A stretch of DNA of 64,000 nt, from contig JAAONU010000002.1 in the NCBI GenBank assembly GCA_012932295.1, positions 38,065,521-38,129,520 on the forward strand. Reading direction: 5' to 3'. The notes under the pieces were generated by a model. It worked only from the letters and a program-made list of their open reading frames with translations, ran no database searches and was not told the DNA's origin. This stretch comes from Cyclina sinensis. Lineage: Eukaryota; Mollusca; Bivalvia; Venerida; Veneridae. Below, one piece after another: positions 33,266 to 46,100 of this stretch; within the stretch, counting starts at the first letter, position 1; each line of letters starts with the position of its first letter. Position numbers and translations under genes: made by a program.

Positions 33266-34057
33266 AACTGATACATAAAAGACAGAACTAATCACTGGAC
33301 AAAATTCCATTGCAGCAAACGCATTCTTGACAAGCACATGTGTAAAACGTCTGCGCCAGAACGCTAGGACGATATTTAAATGCGCCGATACGCCAAAAGA
33401 GAGTCGCCGGAACGATACATTGTACTGTCGTCTTGGCGTTGTTTCGCATATGAAAATCTCGTATCGGCGCCCTTTCTTTATCGTTATTTCGTCTTGAAGG
33501 TCGCTAGCACGCCGACACGCCAAAACGATTTTTAGCGCGCCGATACGCCTAAAAGGTTATCTGGCGTGTCGGCGTACTGTCGTGACGGCGCTCTTCCAAG
33601 CCCTCCGATACGAGAACACGATATGGCAGAAATCAGCAAGCATAATTTTAGCTATTTGATTAACTGATACATAAAAGACAGAACTAATCACTGGACAAAA
33701 TTCCATTGCAGCAAACGCATTCTTGACAAGCACATGTGTAAAACGTCTGCGCCAGAACGCCAGGACGATATTTAAATGCGCCGATACGCCAAAAGAGGGT
33801 TGCCGGAACGATACATTGTACTGTCGTCTTGGCGTTGTTTCGCGTATGAAAATCGCGTATCGGCGCCCTTTCTTTATCGTTATTTCGTCTTGAAGGTCGC
33901 CAACACGCCGACACGCCAAAACGATTTTTAGCGCGCCGATACGCCTACAAGGTTATCTGGCGTGTCGGCGTACTGTCGTGACGGTGCTATTCCAAGCCCT
34001 CCGATACGAGAACACGATATGGCAGAAATCAGCAACCATAATTTTAGCTATTTGATG
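33266..34057. repeat. 396-bp CpG-rich unit duplicated in tandem
   Basis: The second copy starts at 33662 and matches the first almost base for base (few differences by eye). Both contain several inverted variants of GCGCCGATACGCC and GGCGTGTCGGCGT. Two similar minus-strand frames result (about 33523-33212 and 33919-33557, both with GDLQDEITIKKGRRY or a near match). They follow the repeat rather than a gene. The unit has the look of a mollusc interspersed repeat; the family is not identified. Confidence 0.85.
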
Positions 34058-34762
34058 GACTGATATATTTCGATTTTTTCTTTGATATCTTTCCCTCATC
34101 TAGAAGTGGGTGAGGTAAATAAGTACCACGTTTACAATTACATTTTAATATTTCTCACTATTTTCAAGTATTTTTATGTATTTCTTTTCAGCAGTCATTA
34201 GGTTCTTATTCCTATGAGTGGTTACAGCCTGCAATTACTGTCTGCTTTCTTTATTGGCAAGTGGCAATTTATTGCCTTTGACCATTTACAATAAATAAAT
34301 ATGGCAAAGAGGTAAATATATTCAATGTATATTTGAACATGTATTAAATTCTAAATAGAACTAACACATTTACCATTACACGGCTAATTATCAAATAACA
34401 GAAAAAATACGGTATAGAAGTGACAGCTACTGTTGATTACTAACGATTTATAATCAGACTAAGAAAATCGGTAATTTTGAATAGTGTGCCTCTTTGCCTG
34501 ATACATTTATTTAGTTCTGCAATGTCTGATGTGCAGGGGCTATCAATGTACACTCTAACATTAAAATGGGTGGGGTACCTGTTTATCGCTTTTCATTACA
34601 AAATGAATGTATATGCTGACAAGAAAGTTAGTCTAATATGTGAGGAACATGAATATTTTATATAAATTATACATAAATTTTCCCAGTTGGGGTCACAACA
34701 TTTACCTAATTTTTCTGTGTTTTCATTAATGAAAGCTTCACTTATATTTCTAAATCAGAAAG
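34058..34762. other. AT-rich non-coding sequence
   Basis: No supported gene or repeat was seen. Confidence 0.45.
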
Positions 34763-35395
34763 CTACGGAAGCTGGAGAGGACATGGTCGGTTTATTTTAT
34801 TAATCCGTGAGAACGACTTATTTTCAGAATTTTTTTGTTTTCTGTCCTGTGGGAACGGATTATTTTACGCAAATTTTTTTTTTAACTTGTGGGAACGAAT
34901 TACTTTGCGCGAAAAATTTTTTTTAACTTGTGGGAACAAAATATTTTGTGCGAAACATTTTTTTTTAATTTGTTGGAACGGATTATTTTGTGCAAAAAAA
35001 ATTTTAACTTGTGGGAACGAATTATTTTGCGCGAAAAAAATTGTTTAACTTGTGGGAATTAAAAAAAAAACATTTTTCGCACAAAATATTTCGTTCCCAC
35101 AAGTTAAAAAATGATTTTTTGCACAAAATAATCCGTTCCAACAAATTAAAAAAAAGTTTTTCGCACAAAATATTTTGTTCCCACAAGTTAAAAGAAAGAT
35201 TTTTAGCGCAAAATAATCCGTTCCCACAAGTTAAAAAAAATTTCGCATAAAATATTTTGTTCCCACAAGTTAAAAAAAAAAAATTTTCGCGCAAAATTAT
35301 ACGTTCCCACAGATAAGAAAAAAATATTTCTGAAAATAAGTCGTTCCCACGGATTGATAAAATAAACCGACCATGTCCTCTCCATGCTTCCGTAG
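34763..35395. mobile_element. 633-bp foldback MITE
   Basis: The element is a near-complete palindrome. Its ends are CTACGGAAGCTGGAGAGGAC and its complement, differing by one base in this part. Each half holds several ~40-bp repeats of the type AACTTGTGGGAACGAATTAT followed by TTGCGCGAAAA, reversed in the second half; the centre is near 35055-35070. It is flanked by AAAG on both sides (34759-34762 and 35396-35399), a probable 4-bp target duplication. Overlapping frames on both strands (repeating FFLTCGN-like peptides) are repeat artefacts. Confidence 0.82.
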
Positions 35396-35399
35396 AAAG

Positions 35400-36066
35400 C
35401 TGACATCTCTTACTTCTTCAATTTGGAATATAGCTTACAAACATGTAATTAATTAATTTCAATATGTGTCATTTTTCTCAAGAGATTAGAAAATAAGCCA
35501 CCTGAGTTCATAAAATCATTATTATAAAACGATAATCATTTCAGATAGAAAATCAGAGCTCCTCTTTACTGAAATGAACATTTGATGCGTGCCACGTGTA
35601 CACATTTATGCACATTTCATGCCATAAATAAATATCTGTAATTTGAGTTTTTAAATTTAAACACAATCAAAAATGTATAGGTAAACCTCTGCTAATTCTG
35701 CATATTTAGTCATAAAGAAATCTCAATATCTACCTACCAAAAGTTTAACGGGCAACTTGCCGAATTTTTCGAAAATCGAAAGTGGAAGTAGAAAGGGAAT
35801 TCCCCTCAAACGCGCGAATTAGCAGGGGCGGTTCGAAGATGAGTCTTGTCGGGCTAGGTTTAAAAATCTAACGACTTTTGTATACTAAGTTCGATGGCCA
35901 TGGACTGTAACAGTGACTTGAATTCCGCAGAGTCTTGCTTTGTTTCTGTGACCTTGGCGAATTAGCCTCTTTTTTTAATTTCTATTATTACAAAAGAGAA
36001 TATGATGATATTATGGTTTATGACCTATTTCATAATGCATAAAGAGTTGAACCGCCTTTATAGGAT

Positions 36067-36067
<1 letters not shown>
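35400..36067. other. AT-rich non-coding sequence
   Basis: No gene was seen. There are no strong repeats. Confidence 0.45.

Positions 36068-36098
<31 letters not shown>
36068..36098. repeat. Poly-T tract
   Basis: About 31 uninterrupted T. It could be the tail of an old minus-strand retroposed sequence, but no body was recognised next to it. Confidence 0.85.
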
Positions 36099-36101
<3 letters not shown>

Positions 36102-36613
36102 CCGTAGAAGGTGAACAGACAAAAAAATATCATCCCGTAAAATCGGTTAACCTTCGGAGGCGCTTAGTGAGACTAAATCTATATAGTATACAAATACAAA
36201 GGAAACCTTTATGTTATTTGTTAATGGGATCATGAGGCAGTCATACTTCACAACGCTTATACTTTGTCAGAATTTCACATAGGGGAGACCGGGGGAATAT
36301 TGGAACAAATATATGTATACATCTTTTATCCATATTTTCCTCTACTTCCAGTTATTGCAAATAAACCTTTATTTAAAATGTCATACATCATGTGTGCATT
36401 AAGAAAGTTGACTTCTTTCAAATATGCTGTGTGCTGTTCTTATATACCCTGTCGATGAGTAAAACGGAACGCAAGAAAATACAGGCTTAATGAAAATAAT
36501 TTTTGCATGGTATATATACTAGTGTATATAGTATACTTGATGGTGAAAATGTGTTTAATGGACTGTCAGTTTTTATTGCTAAGAATTGCATAAAAATATT
36601 GAATACCATCCCC

Positions 36614-36745
36614 AAACCGTGACGTGTCGAACCACTTTGTTGGATAAAATAAATGCCAAACCGTGACGTGTCGAACCACTTTGTTGGATAAAATAAATGC
36701 CAAACCGTGACGTGTCGAACCACTTTGTTAGATAAAATAAATGCC
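36614..36745. repeat. Three tandem copies of a 44-bp unit
   Basis: Each unit reads AAACCGTGACGTGTCGAACC, then ACTTTGTTGGATAAAATAAA, then TGCC. Only one difference is seen (TTAGAT in copy three). Each copy holds TGACGTG, a CRE-like half site. The near identity suggests recent origin. Confidence 0.92.
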
Positions 36746-38778
36746 AACAGAAAAACGTAACGACTTTGTCGATTTGATTTCAGTTGCAAAAATATCTTTG
36801 AAGACATTTAGTCCATTTTTTTTTCTTAAAAAATGTTTAAACTGCAATCTTATTAATTCATTCCTGTAATGATTTTATAGTCATACATCTATATTACAAA
36901 AGGGCAAGGACAAGCAACCCCTGGGGACAACATTATGATGCTAAAATAACGACTTTATTACTTGTCAAGTTCTTGTAAGTTTCAACACAATACCTTTGAA
37001 CGACGAGTTTTTTGAATTTGAATTGTCAATTTATGCATTGTCTGTATTGTTTTATGATTTTCCAATATTTATAAAAGATAACCAAAGCAAATATGATTAT
37101 ACGGTTTTACCTCATGAGTATGGAAGGCATCTTGGTCATATGAGCAGGGCCATTTATACAAACTTTGTTCCTATGCACCATAACTATTTAACGATCCACG
37201 ATTTGGAAACCCAGAGTGATTGTTATAAAGATCTCTGTCTCAGCGCTGCAACTTAGGTGTATAGAATAAAAGAACTAAGTAGTCTGTCTAGAAATCTTAT
37301 TTCTGTATAACAGAGAATATTTGGCCATTATGTTTTTCGATCAAGACGAGTGGCATAGGGCCATTGTAATTATCTTGTTACATGGAACTACTAACGAGAA
37401 CAGTATTTTAGTCTCAATATCTCTGCATTTTTGTACCTTACATTTAACCCCGCCTTAAAATAATGAAACATCTTTGTAATTAATGAAAGCAGGATGCAGA
37501 ATGAGTTTAGTAGAGATACAAGTTGGATTTAGAAAATAACCTGTTTTTATATAATGTAGAAGTTGTACATATACATTAGAAATAAATGTAATCATAGAAC
37601 ATGTTGTGACAAGTCATTCCTACTCCTTCGTCGTGTAAAAACACAAAAACATTATAACATGGAAAGTTTGGGTTTACACTACATAAGTTCTTACAATGAC
37701 AAGGTGCTTAGAATTCGATGTTGACCATGAAAACATACAGGATCCGGTACAGACAAAAAACTTCATTCCTTCCATAAATCATAAATTTTGCAAATTATCG
37801 TACAAAAATATAAGAAAAGTTTAGATCTAAATGCCTGGTATTAACTGTAAATGAAATTAACAAATATTTAATAGAAATCTTTAGTGTTATACTTTTTCCA
37901 TGTTTCATTAATATTAGTATTTCAGTATAAAGTTGTTGCTTTTGTGTTACTATTTGTCATGATAAATTCAAATGGAACAACCTTATCCCATAATCTCATG
38001 GTGTAGAAAAAGATATCGATATTTAGAACATTTCTCACAGGGTTCCACCGTAAAAAACTTTGTTCAGTATGCACGAGCAAATCACAAGAAAGAACCACAA
38101 CTTAACCTAATTATTCTCTAAATTATACTTAGGTCACGTCGGAAACAGGTACAGACCACAGATGAATTAGATAAATACGAAAAAATATAAATAAATCGTA
38201 TGCATATGTTAGTGGCAAAGACTTAAAAAAAGGTTTAGGCTAAATTGGTCGAGTTGGTCGATGAACCAACGTTAACGTGACCACAAACAGAAGCCTACAT
38301 TTATGCCCAAAAACTAAAATATCATATTTTAGCAGACTTTGTGCACGTGGTTTACTAATCCTGGGTAAAGCATATGCCTGATTTTAATAACTGAAACTAA
38401 ATGCATAAATCCATTTTCATATTTATCCTTAGAAATAATATGGATAAAAAACAAACAAACAAACATACAATAAACGAAAACCATGCTTGTATACCCAGGG
38501 GAGTAAAACATTGTTGGACGCAGCGATTAAAAATTACTTCCCCATTTTCAGTAAAAAGGTAATCACTGCCGCCAGGCATATCGCATGAAAGTTGTCAAAA
38601 ATAAATATACAAAATGTTAAACTTTTTTTCAAATTGTTTTCTTTTAATTTTATAACATAGAAAAGGGGAAAAAATTACGGGTGAGACATGTTCACTGCTA
38701 GATATGGCTGCACTGATCTGCTCTGAGGTTGGGAGATGGGCAACAATTGGTGGTAACAGTTTCCAGGGGTATACTATC
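36746..38778. other. AT-rich non-coding sequence
   Basis: Several short frames occur (for example plus-strand 36996-37256), but none has splice, start-context or family support. Confidence 0.4.
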
Positions 38779-39051
38779 TTAGAAGGAGATCTTATAGTAG
38801 TCAGAGGATGCTGTAAATAACCTATAGCTCAGGGAATGGCCTGGTCGTGACGTTCGGTATATAGGTGTGCGGTAATAAATCATGAAGAAGAGGGATAACC
38901 ATGCATCTATACGCCTGAGATAGAGTCGAAGAAGATTCAGGGAGTGGAGCATGTCTGTAACACTTGATGTTTTACCATACTCTAACTTGGTCCAATTGGG
39001 CTGCCGTTCTCTTTCAGTTTGATCTATTTGTGTTTGGGTGTGGGGCGACAA
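38779..39051 (-). pseudogene. LINE reverse transcriptase C-terminal remnant
   Basis: The minus-strand frame includes PHTQTQIDQTERERQPNW, then KTSSVTDMLHSLNL and LRRIDAWLSLFFMIYYR. These are the region just after the reverse transcriptase domain of jockey-type LINEs, which usually reads like an order of TQ-IDKIE, R-TSSV-ML-L, and RR-D-RL-LFYKI. The copy is truncated at both ends and diverged. Confidence 0.65.
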
Positions 39052-39538
39052 GTAACAATTATGTGCAGCATACAGATATACATTTACACATAGAAAAACA
39101 AAAGCTCTGTAGAGCTTTTAACACCGAGTTACATAAATGAATAAGATATACATAAAGAGCAAAAACATTATCCTATCACGAACAATATACATACATACAA
39201 AGTGTTATAAGCAGTTATAATAAGAACATGGTTGAAAAAACAACATTAAAACCCTAAAACATAACATAAACTATAATGACATTATATCAAGAGTTACATA
39301 TAGTGGCTAAAATTGAAGAGGTTATTAAGATTGGGCACATAGAAATAACTGGTTGCATAATAAAATTGAATAGGTTAAAATAAAATCACACATACATACA
39401 ACACATTACATCAAACAACTTAATGCTGCAACTAGCATTAAGAGTACAATTCTAAAAAAACAACAAAAAACAACAACAACATTAAAACATGAACACATAA
39501 CGCAAGATTTAACTGTCAAGGACTTATATGGGTAGAAT

Positions 39539-40083
39539 CTAAGCACACAAAAGGCATAAACAACACAACAAGCAAAAATAAACTAAGACACAGGCTGAGC
39601 AGGAACATGCATACAGGCTTAGCAGGAACATGCGTAGCTGGCAGTAAGCAGAATAAACTGGCAAATAGAGTACCCCGCAACCAGACTGATGGAGTCCCTT
39701 ATCAACCACACACTGAACATCGGCACTTAGCGCCATTCCAGCTTTTTTTAAAAGGAACTAAACTGTCCGTAAGAAGTGCATTCCCGGAATTCAGCTGGCA
39801 AGGAGTTCCACAGTCTGGCTGCGGAGTACCTGAACGAGTTCTTACCGTACCTTTTTGTTCTAGGTGTGGGTATTTCTACTAAGTTTCTGTACCTAAAATT
39901 AAAAGAAGAATTCTTATAGTGTAATAGGTCATGAAGATAAGAAGGTCCCATTTTATTACAAAGTTTAAAGGCCTCAAGGGCAACTGTTCTCATCCTACAA
40001 GTTTCAAGAGATGGGAGCCCTGACTTTTCCAATTGGGCATGAATATTTGTAAAAGACATTTCACTGCAGTTTTTATCCTTCAT
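39539..40083 (-). pseudogene. 5'-truncated LINE, end of reverse transcriptase ORF
   Basis: The minus-strand frame 40083-39748 holds SGLPSLETCRMRTVALEAFK, NKMGPSYLHDLLHYKNSSFN and YGKNSFRYSAARLWNSLPAE. This is the conserved tail of non-LTR retrotransposon reverse transcriptase ORFs common in molluscs and cnidarians. The frame then shifts, and a following frame ends with cysteine-rich residues (CSCSACV), as such ORFs often do. It starts abruptly, as expected of 5' truncation during insertion. The AT-rich stretch 39060-39538 may be its 3' untranslated region. Confidence 0.78.
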
Positions 40084-40274
40084 AATCTCTTTGATTTTAC
40101 ATTTACTTTCGTAATTGCTGTCAAATTTGATAGAGGTATCGCCTATATCCTTAGCCGCATTAACATAAAAATAATTAAAAATTGTTACAGAGATCTTTGT
40201 CGAAGAATAAAAGGGAGATCAATGCGAGGAGGTTAATTATGCCAATATTAGGTTTTTGAAGTAGACGTGTAATT

Positions 40275-40362
40275 TAAATTTCCGGTGTTTTCCGGCTTCC
40301 ACGTTAGTCTGGATTACCTGCCCCTGACACTACGTTATTGGGTCAGGCACACACAGAAAATG
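40275..40362 (+). promoter_or_regulatory. TATA-less promoter with ETS and YY1-type sites
   Basis: TTTCCGGTG (40279-40287) and TTTTCCGGCTTCC (40288-40300) are inverted ETS sites (CCGGAA core). The start codon is embedded in AAAATGGCGGC, the classic downstream YY1 element. This set is typical of broadly expressed animal genes. Confidence 0.55.
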
Positions 40363-42411
40363 GCGGCGCCCTACGGTAAGAATATTTCAGTTGAAATAAT
40401 CGATAAATGCGTCATTTTTGTGATTAGGGAAATGTTGCTTCGGCATAAGAATAAAATTAGTGCATGTTTTCATTAGCTAAGCTCGTTTTTATATGATCGC
40501 TTTTCTTGACTGAATATTATTATCTCCGTAAGTGTGTATATTTCGGACATCCGATGTTTTGGATACAAAAAGGTTGCGACTGCAGCATTGTTAAACATCA
40601 TACAGTTGTGTTATTTATTTTCATAACAACATGTGAGTACATATTTCATATTACATATAATAAGATAAATAATCTTCATAAGTGTATATATCTGACGTCC
40701 GATGTGTTAGGATATAAAACCTTACAGTTGTGTTTTTATTGTATTGTCTCTGGTTTGCAAAGAGGCGTATTTGACCCAAACGTTTCAGTGATAGTATAAG
40801 TATTAACATGGTAAGGAAATACTGCCAAAACCATTCTGAATGTTCTATCATAGACAGTGCTATAGCAATCAGTACAAAATCTCATTTTTTATTAAACTGT
40901 TAAAGCATTGGAAAACTGGAACAACTTAGGGATTCAAAGCTGCCCTCAGCTGTCAAGACTAGATGGCTGGCAGTACTATTTCCGTCGTGCAATACCAGAT
41001 ACAGATTCAGATAAAGGGAGACATATATTTATGTTAAAACTGCTCTATGTTTATTTCAGGTGTGTGGTTACAAGCTATGGTGTGTGGTTTTGAAAGATGC
41101 ATTGTCCACATTGAGGAGAATCTTTGAAAACTGTTGACTGCCTCCTTAGAGCAAAATTTGAAAATTTGTAAGCACATTTTTTATTCTTTATTTAATGTTT
41201 TTGACATTTTGTAACATGATATCAGAAGAGATATGAGTATAGAAGTTAACTTTTATGGCAAATGTCCATGTTTTAAAGCAAAATTCAAAGGGAAATAAGT
41301 GCTATTCAACTCTGAATGCCAGTTTTGAGGTGTTTTCTGAACAAAAACAGTAACAGAAGTGCTGGTTATGTGACCATTTTGCTTTCTTAAGTAGTCACAA
41401 TGATATTTAAGTAATTAAATAAGGTTATAAATTGCAGTTTGCTAGAGCTAGCTGAAAGTGGAATTGTCATTTTGACAATGACCTAAAGGGAATAGAAATA
41501 ATCGAAAAAAAAACAATATGGATGGCACCTACTTTCAAGCTTCTTTTCAGGTTTTAACAAGAATCAGTGCAGCATTTGGTTCTATCATTTGCAAGGAATG
41601 TTTGGATGGATTTGAAAATTGGCAAAATGAGACTTTTTCAACATCAGATTTCATGACGAATTCATGGCTTCTGAAAAGAAAAGTAGATGTTGGATATCTA
41701 TTGTCTATGGTTTGTAAAGGGAGATTTATAGTTATGTTAAACTACAATATGTTTATTTCAGGTGTGTGGTAACAGGTTTAGAAAGACACATAGTCCACAT
41801 AGTCTGAAAAGCTTTGAGAACTGTTGACTGCCTCCTTCAAGGTCAGGCACATACGGAAAATGGCAGTGCCCTGTGGTAAGGTTTTTTAGTTGAAACTAGT
41901 GATAAATGCAGCATATTTTTATTAGGCAAATATTGCAGTGGCATAAGAGTAAAACAAGTGCATGTTTTCATTACCTGATCTCTTCTTTCATGCAATCACT
42001 TTCATGGCTGAATATTAGTAATCTCCGTAAGTGTGTATATTTCATATTATGTATACTAATATAATACACCTGAAAAATGGAATTTCCCACCAAAGTTTAG
42101 ATTGTTTCTGTTTGACTCTGTTGAGAATTTATTGGAGACATTAAAAATCACAAGTTCTCATTGCTTCTTCCTTTAAAAATGGCATTAAAACAAAACTTCT
42201 ACTTGAAATTCAACATAAAAAAATTGTTTCAGGAGCTGTAGACCATTCTTACTTTAGAAATAAAAGTGAAGATAGGTGTTCATCTGTATTTCGGCTGGAC
42301 GGGGATCACACATATACATACACAACACCCAAAAAATCCTGTAAGCGGCCAAGAGGCACACCAACTGGCAAGACGCCTCAACAGCAAGTGAAAAGTTCTA
42401 AAGTGGTACAT
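40360..42411 (+). CDS. 5' end of an unrecognised gene, two coding exons
   Basis: Exon 1 (40360-40375) reads MAAPY plus one base and ends at a strong donor (ACG then GTAAG). Exon 2 (42233-42411) follows a good acceptor (AATTGTTTCAG) and ends at a strong donor (CAT then GTAAGT). The phases join to give MAAPYGAVDHSYFRNKSEDR, then FRLDGDHTYTYT and a basic stretch KKSCKRPRGTPTGKTPQ. Exon 2 is open for 60 codons and is flanked by sequence with stops. A second possible first exon, MAVPC (41860-41875), has the same phase. Later exons would fall in or beyond the assembly gap. I do not recognise the protein; the basic part could be nuclear. Confidence 0.55.
40905..42050. repeat. Diverged local duplications in intron 1
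   Basis: The segment around GTTTATTTCAGGTGTGTGG occurs at 41049 and again at 41751 (offset 702), each followed by ACTGTTGACTGCCTCCTT. The first-exon block GGTCAGGCAC to GGTAAG occurs at 40341 and again at 41841 (offset 1500), with its following about 200 bp also recognisable. The copies are old, with many differences. Confidence 0.7.
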
Positions 42412-42439
42412 GTAAGTAAGAAAATCTTTAATCTATGTG

Positions 42440-42715
42440 TAACAGACTGAAAATATTTCAGCCCTGGACCAAACCGGGATTTGAACCCCAGACCTCTTTA
42501 TCTAAGGTGAAAACTACCACGTCACTATAAAAGCTAGTTCTATAACTACACCCCCTCCATTTTAGAATTTGCCCACGATTTCCTGGAGTTTGAACATCTG
42601 TTAGATGTTCCAAGGTGTTATCTCGTATATTTCTACCCTTGAGTTATTTATAGTAGGTGCCAGTGTAACTGACTGGAAGTATTTCAGCCCAGACTGAGAT
42701 TTGAACCCTGTGTGG
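42440..42715 (-). repeat. tRNA-derived SINE pieces, minus strand
   Basis: On the minus strand GGTTCAAATCCCGG (42479-42492 region) is an excellent polymerase III B box. An A-box-like TATAGTGACGTGG lies about 45 nt before it. A second, similar B box (GGTTCAAATCTC) occurs near 42693-42706, next to the same CTGAAATATTTTCAG-like flank. They look like two related, decayed SINE copies. Confidence 0.6.
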
Positions 42716-42948
42716 CAACAAATAGACTTGAAATGTTCCAAAAATGGTGATATACTTTGGAAGTGCCCTATAGATATCAAATTTAAACTTGCTACATTTT
42801 TTGAGAATCAGAAGACCAGTTCACATGTCATGATTTCAATTAATATATTGTCAGTATTTAAATTTTGGTTTGATTTAGTTTGAAAAGGCCTTTTCTGGTA
42901 GCGAAATTTTATTGTTTGGCAGTAGCCTTACTTGCTAAAACTGAAGTT

Positions 42949-43048
42949 NNNNNNNNNNNNNNNNNNNNNNNNNNNNNNNNNNNNNNNNNNNNNNNNNNNN
43001 NNNNNNNNNNNNNNNNNNNNNNNNNNNNNNNNNNNNNNNNNNNNNNNN
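42949..43048. other. Assembly gap of 100 N
   Basis: Exactly 100 N, a common placeholder for a gap of unknown size. Sequence to its left and right may not be truly adjacent, or even correctly oriented. Confidence 0.99.
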
Positions 43049-43175
43049 TTTAACAACTGACAGTATGGCCTGTTTTATTTTTATTGGCTTATTTGTGTAC
43101 CCTATGCATAAATGTTGAAAATGTATAACACGTAAGTTTAGCTGTCTCTACGTAGAGTATTCATCGCCGATATAA

Positions 43176-46100
43176 TTAGATGAAAAATATAGTCAATACT
43201 GGAAGCATACAAGTAGCCAGTACTTTGCAACACAGATTTGCCAAGTGCAAAAGCCAGCTGCACAAAAAAAAACCAACAAAAGCCAAACAGCGATAAGCGA
43301 AGACCAGAAAAATGAAAACTAACATTACAAGCGCAATGACTACAAAATACAGGAAAGCGCACGTGCTAACGAATTTATTAATCATGGCTGCATATTTCAA
43401 GTATAGCAAAAGCATGTGCTCTTTGAACTCACCGTGGTAAGAATATTCAGCTAAAACAACAAAAATAAATGAAAAATAAAGAGGCTTGAAAGTAATCATT
43501 AAATGACACACGGTAGCAGAACGAAATAAACGGGGGAAAATGAAATAAAACAAGCAAATAATTACACAAACAAACAAAAAATTGTACGAGGGTTTCAATC
43601 TTAAAGACGCATCTGTCATTCTGTCACTCATAAACATAATTCATTATCTGCCTTTGATTGTTTAGAATTTTTCTTCATTCCATGCATCCACGTGTGCGTG
43701 GGAGAAATGAATTAAAGCCTTTTGAAGAGCTACTGCAAAAACAGTAGAAATGTCATTAAGGGGTTATTTGAAAATTGTCTGTGTCAGTGTCTGGAAGTCA
43801 AACAGTATTCGAGATTTTTTAGCGAAATGGTTTCAAAAATTCAATTCTTTGGTTTGGAAGTTTAGAAAAATGCTATCAGAGATAATATTGACGTTTTACT
43901 AAATTTGATTAAATACCCTTTAAGAGTCATGCCTTTTGTCGTGGACTCAAAAGTTAGGTATGTCATTCACGGTCACTTTCATGAAAGATTCTTTTATTTT
44001 CAAAGCAAATTTTACTTTTCGCTCAAATGGGAATTCAAACTTCAAAAACTGTTTTCCCGTAAAATTTGGTAGATTAATAGTACTGATATATCCATTTTAA
44101 TTAGAGATGTCACGAAAATGTTTCATTTGCACGTTAAATCAAAACTCATATGATATATGAGTTTGCAAAATGAATATTTCTCTGCAGTCTAAAAAGGAAT
44201 ATGTACTCAGTAATGAACGTATATGTGATATACTTGAATGAAAATCATTTATTGAAGAAGAAATATAGCCTTGTGTACAAACGTGATAATCAGATAACAA
44301 AGTCCAATAATATAATCAAGAAAGGAAATAATTGAACATCCTCCCAGCGTTCGTTTCAAGCCTAAATAATGACTTCTGTAAGGTATATTTCTTGAAATAA
44401 AATACATATCATATGTCATTAAAATTAAACTTGTCAATACTGTCAAAGTTTTCACATGAAAGAGAAATTCATAAAATGTCGAGCCCATACACCAAGCAAA
44501 CATATGAGTAGAGAAAAAAGACATATTTGGCATAAAGAAAAGGAGAACATGTCCACCCGTAACGCTTGAAAAGTAAACTCATTTTGTGTGAGTTCAAACG
44601 AATATACATACCTGGTACAAATGACAGCGGTATACAGACAGGAATGGTTATATTGTTTGGCCAGTCGAAGTGTTGAACTGCGCATATCTTGTTGGCTTTA
44701 CACATCATCTTATATTTCTGTAATCAACAATACATGCTATGAACATATTATGAACGTTACCGTTACTACAGTATAATATGTTTTGACATCAGTTTCAAAA
44801 AAAATGCTTGCACTTATAAATCGATGGCTTCATATGGCTCACACAAGGACTCTTAATGGAAAAAGGAGAGGTCGTTGGGATTCAAACCAGAATCTCATAT
44901 CTAAAAAGAAATAGCATTTGAATATTACAGAAGCAAAGATGTCAATGGAACTGAGATACAATCAGTCGTCAGCATTTTTCCCAAACCCTAAATCTATTTG
45001 TACACAATGCAGTAGCTTAAAACAAATTTATTGTTTTAAAAACTGCCGCCAACGTGATTTATTTATTAATCATCATAATGATGTATCACTTTATTTTACG
45101 GAATGTGTAACCTTTATCATTTTAATATAGTTCAATAAAGTCAGTCAAAAAAATCAACATGTCACTTACTTTACACAATGCTTGAGCGTCATCATCTAAC
45201 GTGATTCTCTGAACACTCCACACCTGAAATGACCAAAAAAAATAGTTCCTTGTAAAATCATGTCTCGAAAAACAAATTAATAAGTTCCGTGTAATATAAG
45301 AGCTTATATCACGAAAGCTATAGTTTAATTTCGTCTAAAATAACAAACTAATACTGCTTCTGAAATAAAAAGTAGTTCTTGGTAACAAAAAGTACTTGTT
45401 ATCACTGCGCGTGTACAAGAAACTAGGTCAGAGATGAATTGTTTCTATAATCAAAATTCAACTGTCGTAATGCACATGAGCATATAAGCATGAATGGCAC
45501 AATGAACCATCAATACTTTGCATTTGTATACGTTTGCCAGATCAACATTCTGTTGTTGGTGACTGGCAAATTCGTAAGTCTGTTTTCATTACGATCTTTC
45601 ATTTGACTTTAACATTCACCAGAAAAGACTACTAAAAATAAAATAGATGAAAACATTGCCTTCACTCGACTAGTTTCAAACTTGCTGTATATCTTTGAAT
45701 TGCCAATGTATGTATTGTTCGTCTAATGACTGCATCGCGTGCCTAGTCTGTAAATGTATATAGCTAAACGATCACAGGAAATCTCGAAATTTTATTTTTA
45801 AACTTTAAATAATTATTAGTATTGAGATATAATCTTACATAATTCAGAAAGCCTTAAAATATATGAACATTTTTTCGGAAGGAAGATATTCTCAGATGCA
45901 AAAATGTAAAATCGTAATCTATTTGAACTTTGGGCATGTAGAATTATACGTTGAAGGCAGAATACATAAAATTACAGGGTAAACCAAAGGTCAGACAAGT
46001 ACTTTACTGTTTCACAGTAGTGTGTCTCACACCTTTACCCATTGTTGACCGCGTAATTACAACCACTTGTCGAACATATCTTTATACAAAAGTAGGTAAT

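Noticed and set aside
35011..35406. Four overlapping frames with repeated FFLTCGN-like or FSHKIFCSHKLK-like peptides
   Set aside because: They follow the ~40-bp repeats of the small foldback element and occur on both strands.
43138..43362. Minus-strand frame ending LIISAMNTLRRDS after an acceptor at 43289
   Set aside because: Its frame cannot be joined to the upstream exon candidates in phase. It is kept only as an alternative ending.
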